Below the pieces are notes generated by a model that saw nothing but the letters and a program-made list of their open reading frames with translations, was not told where the DNA came from and made no database searches. Shown piece by piece: positions 8,305 to 15,966 of a stretch of DNA of 32,071 nucleotides (positions within the stretch are counted from its first letter, which is position 1; every line of letters begins with the position of its first letter). Source of the stretch: Vreelandella olivaria (GTDB lineage Bacteria; Pseudomonadota; Gammaproteobacteria; Pseudomonadales; Halomonadaceae); the NCBI RefSeq assembly GCF_023507745.1, contig NZ_JALPZO010000128.1, positions 1 to 32,071 of the forward strand. The letters are read 5' to 3'. The translations under genes and the position numbers were made by a program.

Positions 8305-11300
8305 GGCAGCACCACGCCTTCACTCTTACAGAGGCGAAGAAAATCCACCAATCCCGGCACAAAGTCCTCCGCAAGCTGGCTTTGCAACGCACCAGCATCA
8401 CCTACCACTACCAACAATTTCTTTTGACGGCTCATGGCGACATTGAGACGGTTGTAAAGACAGAGATGTCCAAACAGTCCTCTGGCTTGTTTTTCGCTGT
8501 CATCACCCTTTGGCTTCCAGTTTTGCGGCAAGGTCCGCACCATAGAGAGGAAAACAACATCGAACTCCATGCCTTGGAAGGAGTCCACCGTTCCGACACG
8601 TAGTTGTTTGTCATCGCTCGCGATCCCGCCGAGTTCCCTTTTAAGCTGTTCCCTGATGGTGTCGGCCTGCGCCTTATAGAACGAAATTACACCGAAGGAG
8701 AGATGTTTCCCCGCATCCGACCTCATCCACGCCTGTAACTGGCGGGCAATGACGGTGGCCTCTGCTGGGCGCGTCCAACTGGTTCCGTTGCGCTGGTGTC
8801 CGCCTTTGACCGCTGGAACATCAAACCAAACAACGGGCTTTCCGTGCGTGTCAGACAGCGTGTGGGCGAAGTCACTTGCAGGCCGCCCAGATTCGAATTT
8901 CTCCGAGGGGTCGAAGCGTTCGTAAAAATTGCGACTGATAAAGCTGCCCAGCAGCGGGTGCATGCGGTATTGCTTGTCCAGCGTGACTCGGCGAGGGAAT
9001 TTGTCGCCGTCCTCCAACGTTTTTAGACGGTCACTGAAAAGATACTGGAACATGGACTTTTTAAGCCAAACATTTTCGCTCTGACCCGTTTCGCCTTCCT
9101 CCATCTGGCGAGCCACCTCTTCGTCGATAATATGCGGCAACTGCCGGTGATCGCCCACTAGAATAATGCGCTTGCCTTGTGCCATCGCCACCATCAAGTC
9201 ACGAGGCGATACCCGCGCGGCCTCGTCAACGATCACATATTCGTACTCCATCCCCTTCAAGTTCTCACTGGCATCACGCCCGGTGAGGCCTTTCTGCATT
9301 TGCATCCTCCTATTTACGCTTTGCTGACAAGTGGCTGCAAAAGCAAAGCTGTAATCAGAAACAGCATCCATCATTCCATAGGGATTGCCTTCGAGTTCGG
9401 CCAAAAACTCCACCAGCGCCGCGGATTTTTTGTCTTTAGCTGAGTGCCCTACTGTCTTGATAAGCTGGATAGCACGTTCCGCCAGCGCGATCACTTCGTC
9501 GTTTTGTTTGTCCACGCGAAAAACCGGCGGCCTAGTAAAACGGACAAGAAGACTCCTTTTCAGGGCTCCCAACTCCTCCAAAAACGACGGCGGGCCATCT
9601 TCGCTGCGCCAAAGGCTGGCTTCGTCGAGCAGCTTGCGTTCGTTTATTTCAAGAACATCACTCAGGTCAACCAGAGCGTCCGCCGCCCTTTCCGCGCCAT
9701 CATCAGCAAAACTTTCGAAGCGCACGCGCAGACGGCGTGCAGCATCAAGGCATTGACCTGAATCGACGTTGAGTAGCTCTGCCCGCGTCAAGTTCTTACC
9801 CAGATTTTCCGCCCGCCGCGCATCATCTTCGCCAAGCACCGAAATGCCAAGCGCGGAGATTTTCCTGACAAGACTGGCGGCTAATGGGCGAGTAGGTGCC
9901 TGGACATATTGCAAGAATAAGTTTTTGATTTCCCTTTCCTGCTCCACCTCAGCAAGCTGCGGGTTACGCTCGCGCAGATCTGCTGCCAAATTAAAGCACC
10001 AGTCTTCAAGATTGCGTTCGAAAGCGCTGTAATCATCTTCCGCAGCACCTGATCGTTTGCCGAATTTCGGCACAGGCAGGCTGTTGAGTGAAAGTCGCTC
10101 AATCATGTTCTCCACTGCGTCGTGCTGAAATCCCGTTAACAGAATTTGACCTTTGACACGCGCGCCGCGCTTGTCTGCCATTTCGTTTAGGCGCTCTAAA
10201 ATCGCGGCGATAACGGTGGTCTTGCCAGTGCCAGGCGGGCCTTGAATGAGAGCGATGTCGGGCGTGTTCAACGCAGCCTCAATGGCTTTTTCCTGCATTA
10301 CCGTTGGGTCATTGCGAAAAACTTTCTTTCTGACAAACGCCGTAAGCGGTGGGGTCTTTTGCGGCTCACGGATTTGTGCAATTTGACCATGCTCTTCAAT
10401 CAATAAACCCAGCTGAGGGTTGGCACTTCGCCCCTCCAGGATCGCTTGACGGGCGGCCATGCGACGCTCAATTTGGGTAACATCACCCTTGAGTGAGAGA
10501 ATGAGCGTACCGGATGCCGAGTGCAGGGTCTCGGTTTTGAGCGCAAGTGAGCAGGTTTCCTTGTCAAAGCTTATAACTGCAAAAGAAGCCCACTCTTTGC
10601 TCTGTACGAATCTTTCTCCGATTATCTTCTCGACATCCGCAGCACTTTTTATGCCTTTCTCAAACTCTTTGAAACTCAAGCGCTCATTCAGCAAATAGTC
10701 TGGCAGTTCATCGACAAGTTCGAGCTCTGGTACTTTATTTTCAGTCAATATAGTTAGGGCTGAATCAGAGGCGTCGACGATGCGAACAGTAACAGTCCCG
10801 TCTCGCCTTTGCTCCATGTCCGTGAATTGCAGCGTACCGATTGCACGTGCTTGTTTGAGAAGTAGCTCACCTTCCACCTCACCAAACTCGTCCCACTTTT
10901 TCAAATAGCTTCCATCATCCTGTGTGAGTGCTGCCATTTGCGCTTTGGCGAGAACTTGCACTTGCCCCACCCGCGTCCAATCCAAAAAACGCAGCTTGCC
11001 TTTGACCAAGCGCAGGGCGCGGTCGGGGGCCCTCCTTCGTACAGTCAGACGGATGGCAATGAAGATGGAATTGCCATCCGGCACAGCTTTTTCAGTAGCA
11101 ACGAAGCGGATGCCGTCGCCGGTGATGCAAAATGAACTTTCTCTGGTTGGCTCAGCCCCTGCGGCCTGGGGCGAGCTCTCCGCACCTGGCTTCAATTCTT
11201 CATCAATGGCGGGACCAGCGGTCAAAAAGAAAAATGCGTTTTCGTCTTGGCGAAAGCAGCAGAGATGATCAAGCTTCTCGTATAGGCGCTCACCCTTGAA

Positions 11301-11666
11301 GTCATACCCCGCCTTCCTCAGCCCGTCTTCTACATATTCGTCTACACCGATATCGACATCGCCCATTTCCAGGCAGTCACCTGTGAAAAATGCGATTTGC
11401 AATTCGACGCTGCCATCTACAGCAGGGCTGGCCAGTTGCGCCAGCAGGGCGCGCCCGCTAGCCAGATCGGCATTGAGGCGACGAATGTCTGCCGCTAGGA
11501 CAGGGCGAACGAAGACAACGGTGTCTTTTAAGCGGATCTCAAATTCATCAGCACGGCTTGGTCGCGTATCCACCGAAAATACGGGTTGCTCTTGCAAAGC
11601 TGAGATATTGGTTGTTGGCTTGACACGGAGGCTTAGGATGTGGGCGGGAATGTCTTGAAACTTCAT
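8298..11666 (-). CDS. UPF1/Dna2-like superfamily 1 helicase (1122 aa)
   Basis: A large N-terminal region (1-450) without recognised motifs precedes an SF1B helicase core. Motif I is IQGPPGTGKTT (474-484), motif Ia ILLTGFQHDAVENM (508-521), motif II VIVDEAA (811-817), motif III GDHRQLPH (838-845), motif IV region QYRMHP (899-904), motif V VGTVDSFQGMEFD (1024-1036) and motif VI NVAMSR (1075-1080). DEAA and QYRMHP place it with UPF1, Dna2 and the AAA_11/AAA_12 helicases, which unwind DNA or RNA with 5'-3' polarity. A roughly 290-residue insertion lies between motifs Ia and II. No nuclease motif is visible in the protein itself, so cleavage would have to come from partners. Start is the ATG at 11666 in an ATGA overlap with the kinase gene. 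Helicases of this class accompany TerY-P triads, which fits its place here. Confidence 0.88.
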   Translation of the reverse strand: MKFQDIPAHILSLRVKPTTNISALQEQPVFSVDTRPSRADEFEIRLKDTVVFVRPVLAADIRRLNADLASGRALLAQLASPAVDGSVELQIAFFTGDCLEMGDVDIGVDEYVEDGLRKAGYDFKGERLYEKLDHLCCFRQDENAFFFLTAGPAIDEELKPGAESSPQAAGAEPTRESSFCITGDGIRFVATEKAVPDGNSIFIAIRLTVRRRAPDRALRLVKGKLRFLDWTRVGQVQVLAKAQMAALTQDDGSYLKKWDEFGEVEGELLLKQARAIGTLQFTDMEQRRDGTVTVRIVDASDSALTILTENKVPELELVDELPDYLLNERLSFKEFEKGIKSAADVEKIIGERFVQSKEWASFAVISFDKETCSLALKTETLHSASGTLILSLKGDVTQIERRMAARQAILEGRSANPQLGLLIEEHGQIAQIREPQKTPPLTAFVRKKVFRNDPTVMQEKAIEAALNTPDIALIQGPPGTGKTTVIAAILERLNEMADKRGARVKGQILLTGFQHDAVENMIERLSLNSLPVPKFGKRSGAAEDDYSAFERNLEDWCFNLAADLRERNPQLAEVEQEREIKNLFLQYVQAPTRPLAASLVRKISALGISVLGEDDARRAENLGKNLTRAELLNVDSGQCLDAARRLRVRFESFADDGAERAADALVDLSDVLEINERKLLDEASLWRSEDGPPSFLEELGALKRSLLVRFTRPPVFRVDKQNDEVIALAERAIQLIKTVGHSAKDKKSAALVEFLAELEGNPYGMMDAVSDYSFAFAATCQQSVNRRMQMQKGLTGRDASENLKGMEYEYVIVDEAARVSPRDLMVAMAQGKRIILVGDHRQLPHIIDEEVARQMEEGETGQSENVWLKKSMFQYLFSDRLKTLEDGDKFPRRVTLDKQYRMHPLLGSFISRNFYERFDPSEKFESGRPASDFAHTLSDTHGKPVVWFDVPAVKGGHQRNGTSWTRPAEATVIARQLQAWMRSDAGKHLSFGVISFYKAQADTIREQLKRELGGIASDDKQLRVGTVDSFQGMEFDVVFLSMVRTLPQNWKPKGDDSEKQARGLFGHLCLYNRLNVAMSRQKKLLVVVGDAGALQSQLAEDFVPGLVDFLRLCKSEGVVLPC

Positions 11667-13006
11667 TTACCGCCCTCTACGAACTTGAAAGTTAGGTTTT
11701 CAGGAAAGCCTTTCGTGCCCCGCGCGGGATCAGCGGTTTTGGCCGCGAAGTTCAGTACGGCCTCGTACTCCATGTCGTCATGATTCTCGAATGAAAATGG
11801 GTAAAACAGGCGGTGCGGCAGGGCAAATTCTGTGGTGCTGGCAGAAGTCAAAACTTCCCAACGTGACGTTTGAACACGGATGAAGGCGGGTCGCTCGCTG
11901 CCGCAATAAGGACAGCTCTCGTGATCATCAGCAAAATAGCTCATCCTACATTCGGAGCAATCCAGTGAATGGTCGGCTGCCTTGATAAGCTCCAATGCCC
12001 AGAATGCCATCGCGGGGCGGCTGTGTGGGTATTCTCGGCCTCCAGTGAAGGCTTCTTGAAAAAGGCGACGGAGTCCCGGTGTTGTGACCAGTGCGCGTGG
12101 CAGGCCGCCAATGCCAACATTGGAATCATCATCTTCGTCATCGATGAACGGCAAGTAGCCAGCAAATGCCTGCTCATCAAGATCCATAGACATCTCATTC
12201 GCTTCTGGATCGGTGTCCCAACCACCTTCCTCGATATCAGGCTCCAGGACTTTCTTCCCAATGAAGGGATGACACAGCACCAGCAACTTGAAAGCCATCA
12301 CCGCGAATGCCCAGCAATCCGTTCGCGGTCGGGACTGATCACGCCCCTGAACCAGCTCTGGCGCGCCGTAACCTGGCGTATAGACGGAAACGCCACCGCT
12401 TGGTAGTTCAAGTCGCATATTGTCAGCATCAATCAACCAGACATCGCCAGCAGAACCTTCACTGACGAACGCATTGTTGGTCGAGATGTCGCCATAGACC
12501 AAGCCGACACCGTGGAGTCGGGCAAGAATGGCCGCACACTTGGAAAGCGCAAAAAGGCGCCGGCGAGTAGAACCTGTATTGGCGTAATGCAGGAGCCGTA
12601 GTGCCATTTCTTTATCCCTAATAGCGGTCAGCCATTGGGGGAAAACCGTGTTTCGGTCTTCCAGTTCCTTCTTCGCTTTGCCATTCAATTCGAACATACT
12701 GAATGGCTTCATATCGCTCAATAGCCGCATCACATAGCCTGGCTCATCACGTAGGATGGCAAGGGGCAGAGATACCGGAACGCGGGCAGGTATGGGCAAC
12801 AAGCGGATGTTCTGAAAGCGTTCGCGAAGGTTGGCACTTTTGTCAGGTTGACCATCTTTGAGTGGTTTTTTAATAGCTAAATCTGCATCCTTGGTGCGGA
12901 AAACTACACCCTGACCACCTCGGGCAAGTTCATCGACAAGGTAATGCTGATTACCGTATTCGTCAGCAAGCGGTTTTGATGATAGAGCCTCATCAAATTT
13001 AGACAT
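11663..13006 (-). CDS. Ser/Thr protein kinase-like protein with C-terminal zinc ribbon (447 aa)
   Basis: This is the kinase of the TerY-P triad. It has a glycine loop (RGGQGVVF, 29-36), the ATP lysine in LAIKK (43-47), the catalytic loop YGDISTNN (171-178; D173 and N178 in the HRD/KxxxN positions), IDAD (192-195) in place of DFG, and APE (215-217). Serine 175 replaces the usual catalytic-loop lysine, and the glycine of DFG is Asp; both are seen in atypical kinases, so activity is likely but substrate range is open. A zinc ribbon with Cys at 350, 353, 365 and 368 follows, then a C-terminal domain of about 75 residues. I chose the ATG at 13006 over an ATG 33 codons upstream: it has a GAGGA Shine-Dalgarno about 8 bases away and overlaps the phosphatase stop by 8 bases, whereas the longer start would run deep into that gene. 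Confidence 0.85.
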   Translation of the reverse strand: MSKFDEALSSKPLADEYGNQHYLVDELARGGQGVVFRTKDADLAIKKPLKDGQPDKSANLRERFQNIRLLPIPARVPVSLPLAILRDEPGYVMRLLSDMKPFSMFELNGKAKKELEDRNTVFPQWLTAIRDKEMALRLLHYANTGSTRRRLFALSKCAAILARLHGVGLVYGDISTNNAFVSEGSAGDVWLIDADNMRLELPSGGVSVYTPGYGAPELVQGRDQSRPRTDCWAFAVMAFKLLVLCHPFIGKKVLEPDIEEGGWDTDPEANEMSMDLDEQAFAGYLPFIDDEDDDSNVGIGGLPRALVTTPGLRRLFQEAFTGGREYPHSRPAMAFWALELIKAADHSLDCSECRMSYFADDHESCPYCGSERPAFIRVQTSRWEVLTSASTTEFALPHRLFYPFSFENHDDMEYEAVLNFAAKTADPARGTKGFPENLTFKFVEGGK

Positions 13007-13739
13007 CTGCAAATTCCTCACGGCACAAGCAGGCGAGCGTCTTATCGTCACTATGCTTGGGTGTAGGCCATTTTTCGAGCATTTCACGCGCATGGCGACT
13101 GGCACTTAACGCGGCCAGTGAACGATATCCATCAACAAAACCTGTTACAAAACCATCCACATTATTCAAATCGTCAGCTATACCATCGGTGCACAGCAAG
13201 ACTGCACTACATTCCTCCTCCGGCAGCGAAAAATACTGCCAGTCCTTCGGCGACACATTTGGGGATAACGCTGTGGTGATGTTTGAAAAACCGTGGGCTT
13301 TGTCTTCAGAGAGTGACATGACAGCACCATCAGCTTTGATAGCTGCGGCAAGTCCATCACCCAGCATCCCACAGTGGATTAATCCGTCACCGATTCGGAT
13401 GGCAAACAGACAGGTGGCCGAACAATCTCGCGGCTCAAGCGGTCCAATAATGGAAAGCCAATTAGTTTTTATTTTTTCAAAGAGGAAGACACGATCAATT
13501 TGGGCATTAGACATATCCGCATGGACGCGACACGCCAATGCAGCACAAGCTACTGCAAGACACGCAGCATTACTTCCAAAATTGGAGAATGGTTTTGAAC
13601 CAACTCCATCGGAAACCACTACACCATCCCCCCAGGCACGGTGAAACGGCATCCATGCATCTTGGTTTGGCAAGCCTTCAGCAATGTGAGCTGGACCGCG
13701 GACGCTTGCGCCAAAGCTTTTCCAAAGCGTTACATCCAT
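12999..13739 (-). CDS. PP2C-family protein phosphatase (246 aa)
   Basis: The metal-binding aspartates of PP2C phosphatases are in place: NQDAW (25-29), VVSDGVGS (41-48), GDG (127-129), LLCTDGIADDL (181-191) and SDDKT (230-234). The enzyme would remove phosphate from Ser/Thr residues placed by the kinase encoded directly downstream; this opposed pair plus a vWA protein is the defining TerY-P triad. It is cytoplasmic, with no signal peptide or membrane segment. The ATG overlaps the stop of the small vWA gene (ATGTAA context), with a purine-rich site just before it, so the three triad genes are translationally coupled. Confidence 0.88.
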   Translation of the reverse strand: MDVTLWKSFGASVRGPAHIAEGLPNQDAWMPFHRAWGDGVVVSDGVGSKPFSNFGSNAACLAVACAALACRVHADMSNAQIDRVFLFEKIKTNWLSIIGPLEPRDCSATCLFAIRIGDGLIHCGMLGDGLAAAIKADGAVMSLSEDKAHGFSNITTALSPNVSPKDWQYFSLPEEECSAVLLCTDGIADDLNNVDGFVTGFVDGYRSLAALSASRHAREMLEKWPTPKHSDDKTLACLCREEFADV

Positions 13740-14206
13740 TCCTCATCCTCTTGAGGCCAGCCGTCGAGCGCAGCAAATAAATCGTCGGAAGAGAACAGCT
13801 CAGGCCCTTTGAGTTGAGGATTCGCATCTGCACCAATTTTTATGATTCTCAGCGTGTCTGGGGGCAAACCACCCTCCCACCTTTTTAGGGCTCTCACATC
13901 ATCCCGAGACCAGAACCCATCAGTGAGTAGCAGAACCTTTCCGTCGAGCTTGCTATCAAACGTTTGAATGAGTGAGGAAAAATTTGTAGCTCCTGAGCAT
14001 GAAAGGAGTTCAACCGGAAATTCGCTCTTTGGGCTCCAGTCAGAGATACGCTCCACCTTAGTGCTCCAAGCCCACAAAATAACCTCTGCATGCCCATAGC
14101 CATACAAAACCCATTGCGCAATGCTTGTAACCAATGTCCTCAGGATGAAGGGCTTGCCACCGTCGCTCATGCTGCCAGAAATATCGCAAATCAGATGAAT
14201 CGTCAC
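13730..14206 (-). CDS. Small vWA-domain protein (158 aa)
   Basis: This is a minimal von Willebrand factor A fold with MIDAS residues DISGS (8-12, D8-S10-S12), a central threonine (SGATNFSS, T74) and LLLTDGFW (92-99, D96). It binds a divalent metal and probably a protein partner. It is the second vWA protein in the operon, beside the TerY-like one at the front, and sits immediately before the phosphatase, so it may be the actual third member of the triad. The start is GTG at 14206, in a GTGA overlap with the stop of the CARF-nuclease gene. At 158 residues it is shorter than most TerY proteins (about 200-240 aa). Confidence 0.8.
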   Translation of the reverse strand: MTIHLICDISGSMSDGGKPFILRTLVTSIAQWVLYGYGHAEVILWAWSTKVERISDWSPKSEFPVELLSCSGATNFSSLIQTFDSKLDGKVLLLTDGFWSRDDVRALKRWEGGLPPDTLRIIKIGADANPQLKGPELFSSDDLFAALDGWPQEDEEWM

Positions 14207-15966
14207 GTATTTGCCTCTATCGCTTCAGCTCGCGCAGTGATGTTGTTCATCACTATCTTTATCTGCTCAGAAAGTGATGCACCAGCCCAAAGCGTCAGTC
14301 TGGCATCTTTGATTTTTTTCTTGACCGAATCAGTATTTGGCGGAACACAGCAGGCAACGATGCCGCGACCTTCACTTCCTCCGTAGAAGCGCACAAGGTT
14401 TTGCAGCTTCATAACCTGCTCTTGCGTTACATTGCCCGCCTTGCATTCCACAATATAAAGCGAGTAGCCGTCGGTAAAAGTGATATCCAACTCGTTATAT
14501 TTAGCACCGAAGCTCGAATAGCCTTTCGCTTCTCCTGAATTCAAATCAAGCTTGACATTGATGCGCAAGTCCTGGATGACGCCAGCATCTTCATAGGGCT
14601 TGCATTGAAAATAAACAAATTCCTCGAACCATCCACCAGACAGGTATTTAGCGAAATCAGGCCATTTCTCAAATACCTGATCCAATCCGTAGCCCTGGAC
14701 GGATGCTGTCTCCATGTCATCCAGCTTGAAATTGAAACCATCACGACAGATTTCGAATGGTTTGAATGTATCGTTATAGTCAGCCAGTTCTCTATAAAAT
14801 CTGCGCACCTTGTCACGATGTATCCAGAGAGTCTTGGTCAGAAGTTGACGATTCGGCGATATCTCATTCATGACAGAACTACCGGCGATCTCCAACTCGT
14901 CGCTATTGAGGCGTAAAAAGGTTTCTATTGAATCAATCTGCCTGATTTTTTCGCGCCGAACACTATCAATGAAAGTAACGCGACGATTCTTACTATCAAA
15001 ATAAAACGGAACGGCACCAAGCTCGCGCGCAGCAGAAAGCGCGCCTGCAAACATCAATTTTGTGCCACCGGTTAAATTGATTCCAATTCGTGTTTTTTCT
15101 GGGAATTTTTTGGCCAGCTCAGTGATTTTTTTGTGAACGGCACGATCATCCCAAGGATCAACGGGGAATTCATGTAGGTCCCGGGAGCCAATAAACGCTC
15201 GCATACACGTAGCAGGGTAGTCTTTTGAATTCACAAAAATGTGATCCGCCGACTCAAATTGCCGGATACTCAACAAGGCTGGCATCCGTTGCTCACCAAA
15301 CAGATGAAAGGTCACATCGAACCCGTGAGAGATATCTCGGATCACAGCCTGTTTTGCGCCGTGTCGATCAAGCCACTCGGAAGGCAAAGCTATGACTTCA
15401 GGTGCTTTACCAATAACCGACGATGCTAAGAGCCTTTTTTTAAGTTCAGGAAAGCCCAGCGCCGCAAGCGCCCAGACAAAGGCCATTACCGGGGTTCCAG
15501 GGCTAAGATAGAGCGTGACAAACTTTTCCCCAGGCTCCCCTTCCACCTCATCTAGCGTCCGCATCGCGCCTGCATAAATGCCTTCGGTGTCATTGAGTCG
15601 GTAAAGCCTTTCGCTTTTTAAACGAATGCTTGCGTCACAGCCTAGAGCGGCGACTTTCTTTTTCAGCCAAGCCTCAAAATATTCATGGGCCACAGTGGTA
15701 TTGGCGAACTTAGAGACAAACTGACCAGTAGCCTTCCAATCGTCCTGTTGTCCCGTGTTTCGTATCGACGCCAACTCAAGCGCGAATGTCTTCTGCGCTT
15801 CGACCAGCTCGTTGGAATCTTTGTCCGCTCGGGTGTAACCCAGGATAACGACATCCGAATAGGACGCACCCGCAAGAGCGCCGGCAATAGGACCATCGGT
15901 ATTATCAAACCCCAGAGACGCGCGAAAATCGGTGATTCCATACCATGTGAGCAGAAATGTCTTCAT
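14203..15966 (-). CDS. Double-CARF-like PD-(D/E)xK nuclease, Card1/Can2-related (587 aa)
   Basis: The first about 230 residues contain LYLSPGTPVMAFVW (152-165), the SPGTP signature of RtcR-type CARF domains. Residues about 240-350 contain INLTGGTKLMFAGAL (296-310), the NLTGGTK signature of the CARF domain in Card1/Can2/DUF1887 nucleases. The C-terminal domain carries WFEEF (446-450), ELDITFTDG (492-500, D494) and YIVECKAG (504-511, E507 and K509), a complete PD-(D/E)xK site. Such proteins bind cyclic oligoadenylates or similar nucleotides and then cut DNA or RNA. No CRISPR-Cas locus or nucleotide cyclase is visible in the window, so the ligand source is open. Start is the ATG at 15966, in an ATGA overlap with the FtsK-like gene and behind an AGGAAAG site; an upstream in-frame start 11 codons earlier is unnecessary. 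Confidence 0.82.
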   Translation of the reverse strand: MKTFLLTWYGITDFRASLGFDNTDGPIAGALAGASYSDVVILGYTRADKDSNELVEAQKTFALELASIRNTGQQDDWKATGQFVSKFANTTVAHEYFEAWLKKKVAALGCDASIRLKSERLYRLNDTEGIYAGAMRTLDEVEGEPGEKFVTLYLSPGTPVMAFVWALAALGFPELKKRLLASSVIGKAPEVIALPSEWLDRHGAKQAVIRDISHGFDVTFHLFGEQRMPALLSIRQFESADHIFVNSKDYPATCMRAFIGSRDLHEFPVDPWDDRAVHKKITELAKKFPEKTRIGINLTGGTKLMFAGALSAARELGAVPFYFDSKNRRVTFIDSVRREKIRQIDSIETFLRLNSDELEIAGSSVMNEISPNRQLLTKTLWIHRDKVRRFYRELADYNDTFKPFEICRDGFNFKLDDMETASVQGYGLDQVFEKWPDFAKYLSGGWFEEFVYFQCKPYEDAGVIQDLRINVKLDLNSGEAKGYSSFGAKYNELDITFTDGYSLYIVECKAGNVTQEQVMKLQNLVRFYGGSEGRGIVACCVPPNTDSVKKKIKDARLTLWAGASLSEQIKIVMNNITARAEAIEANT

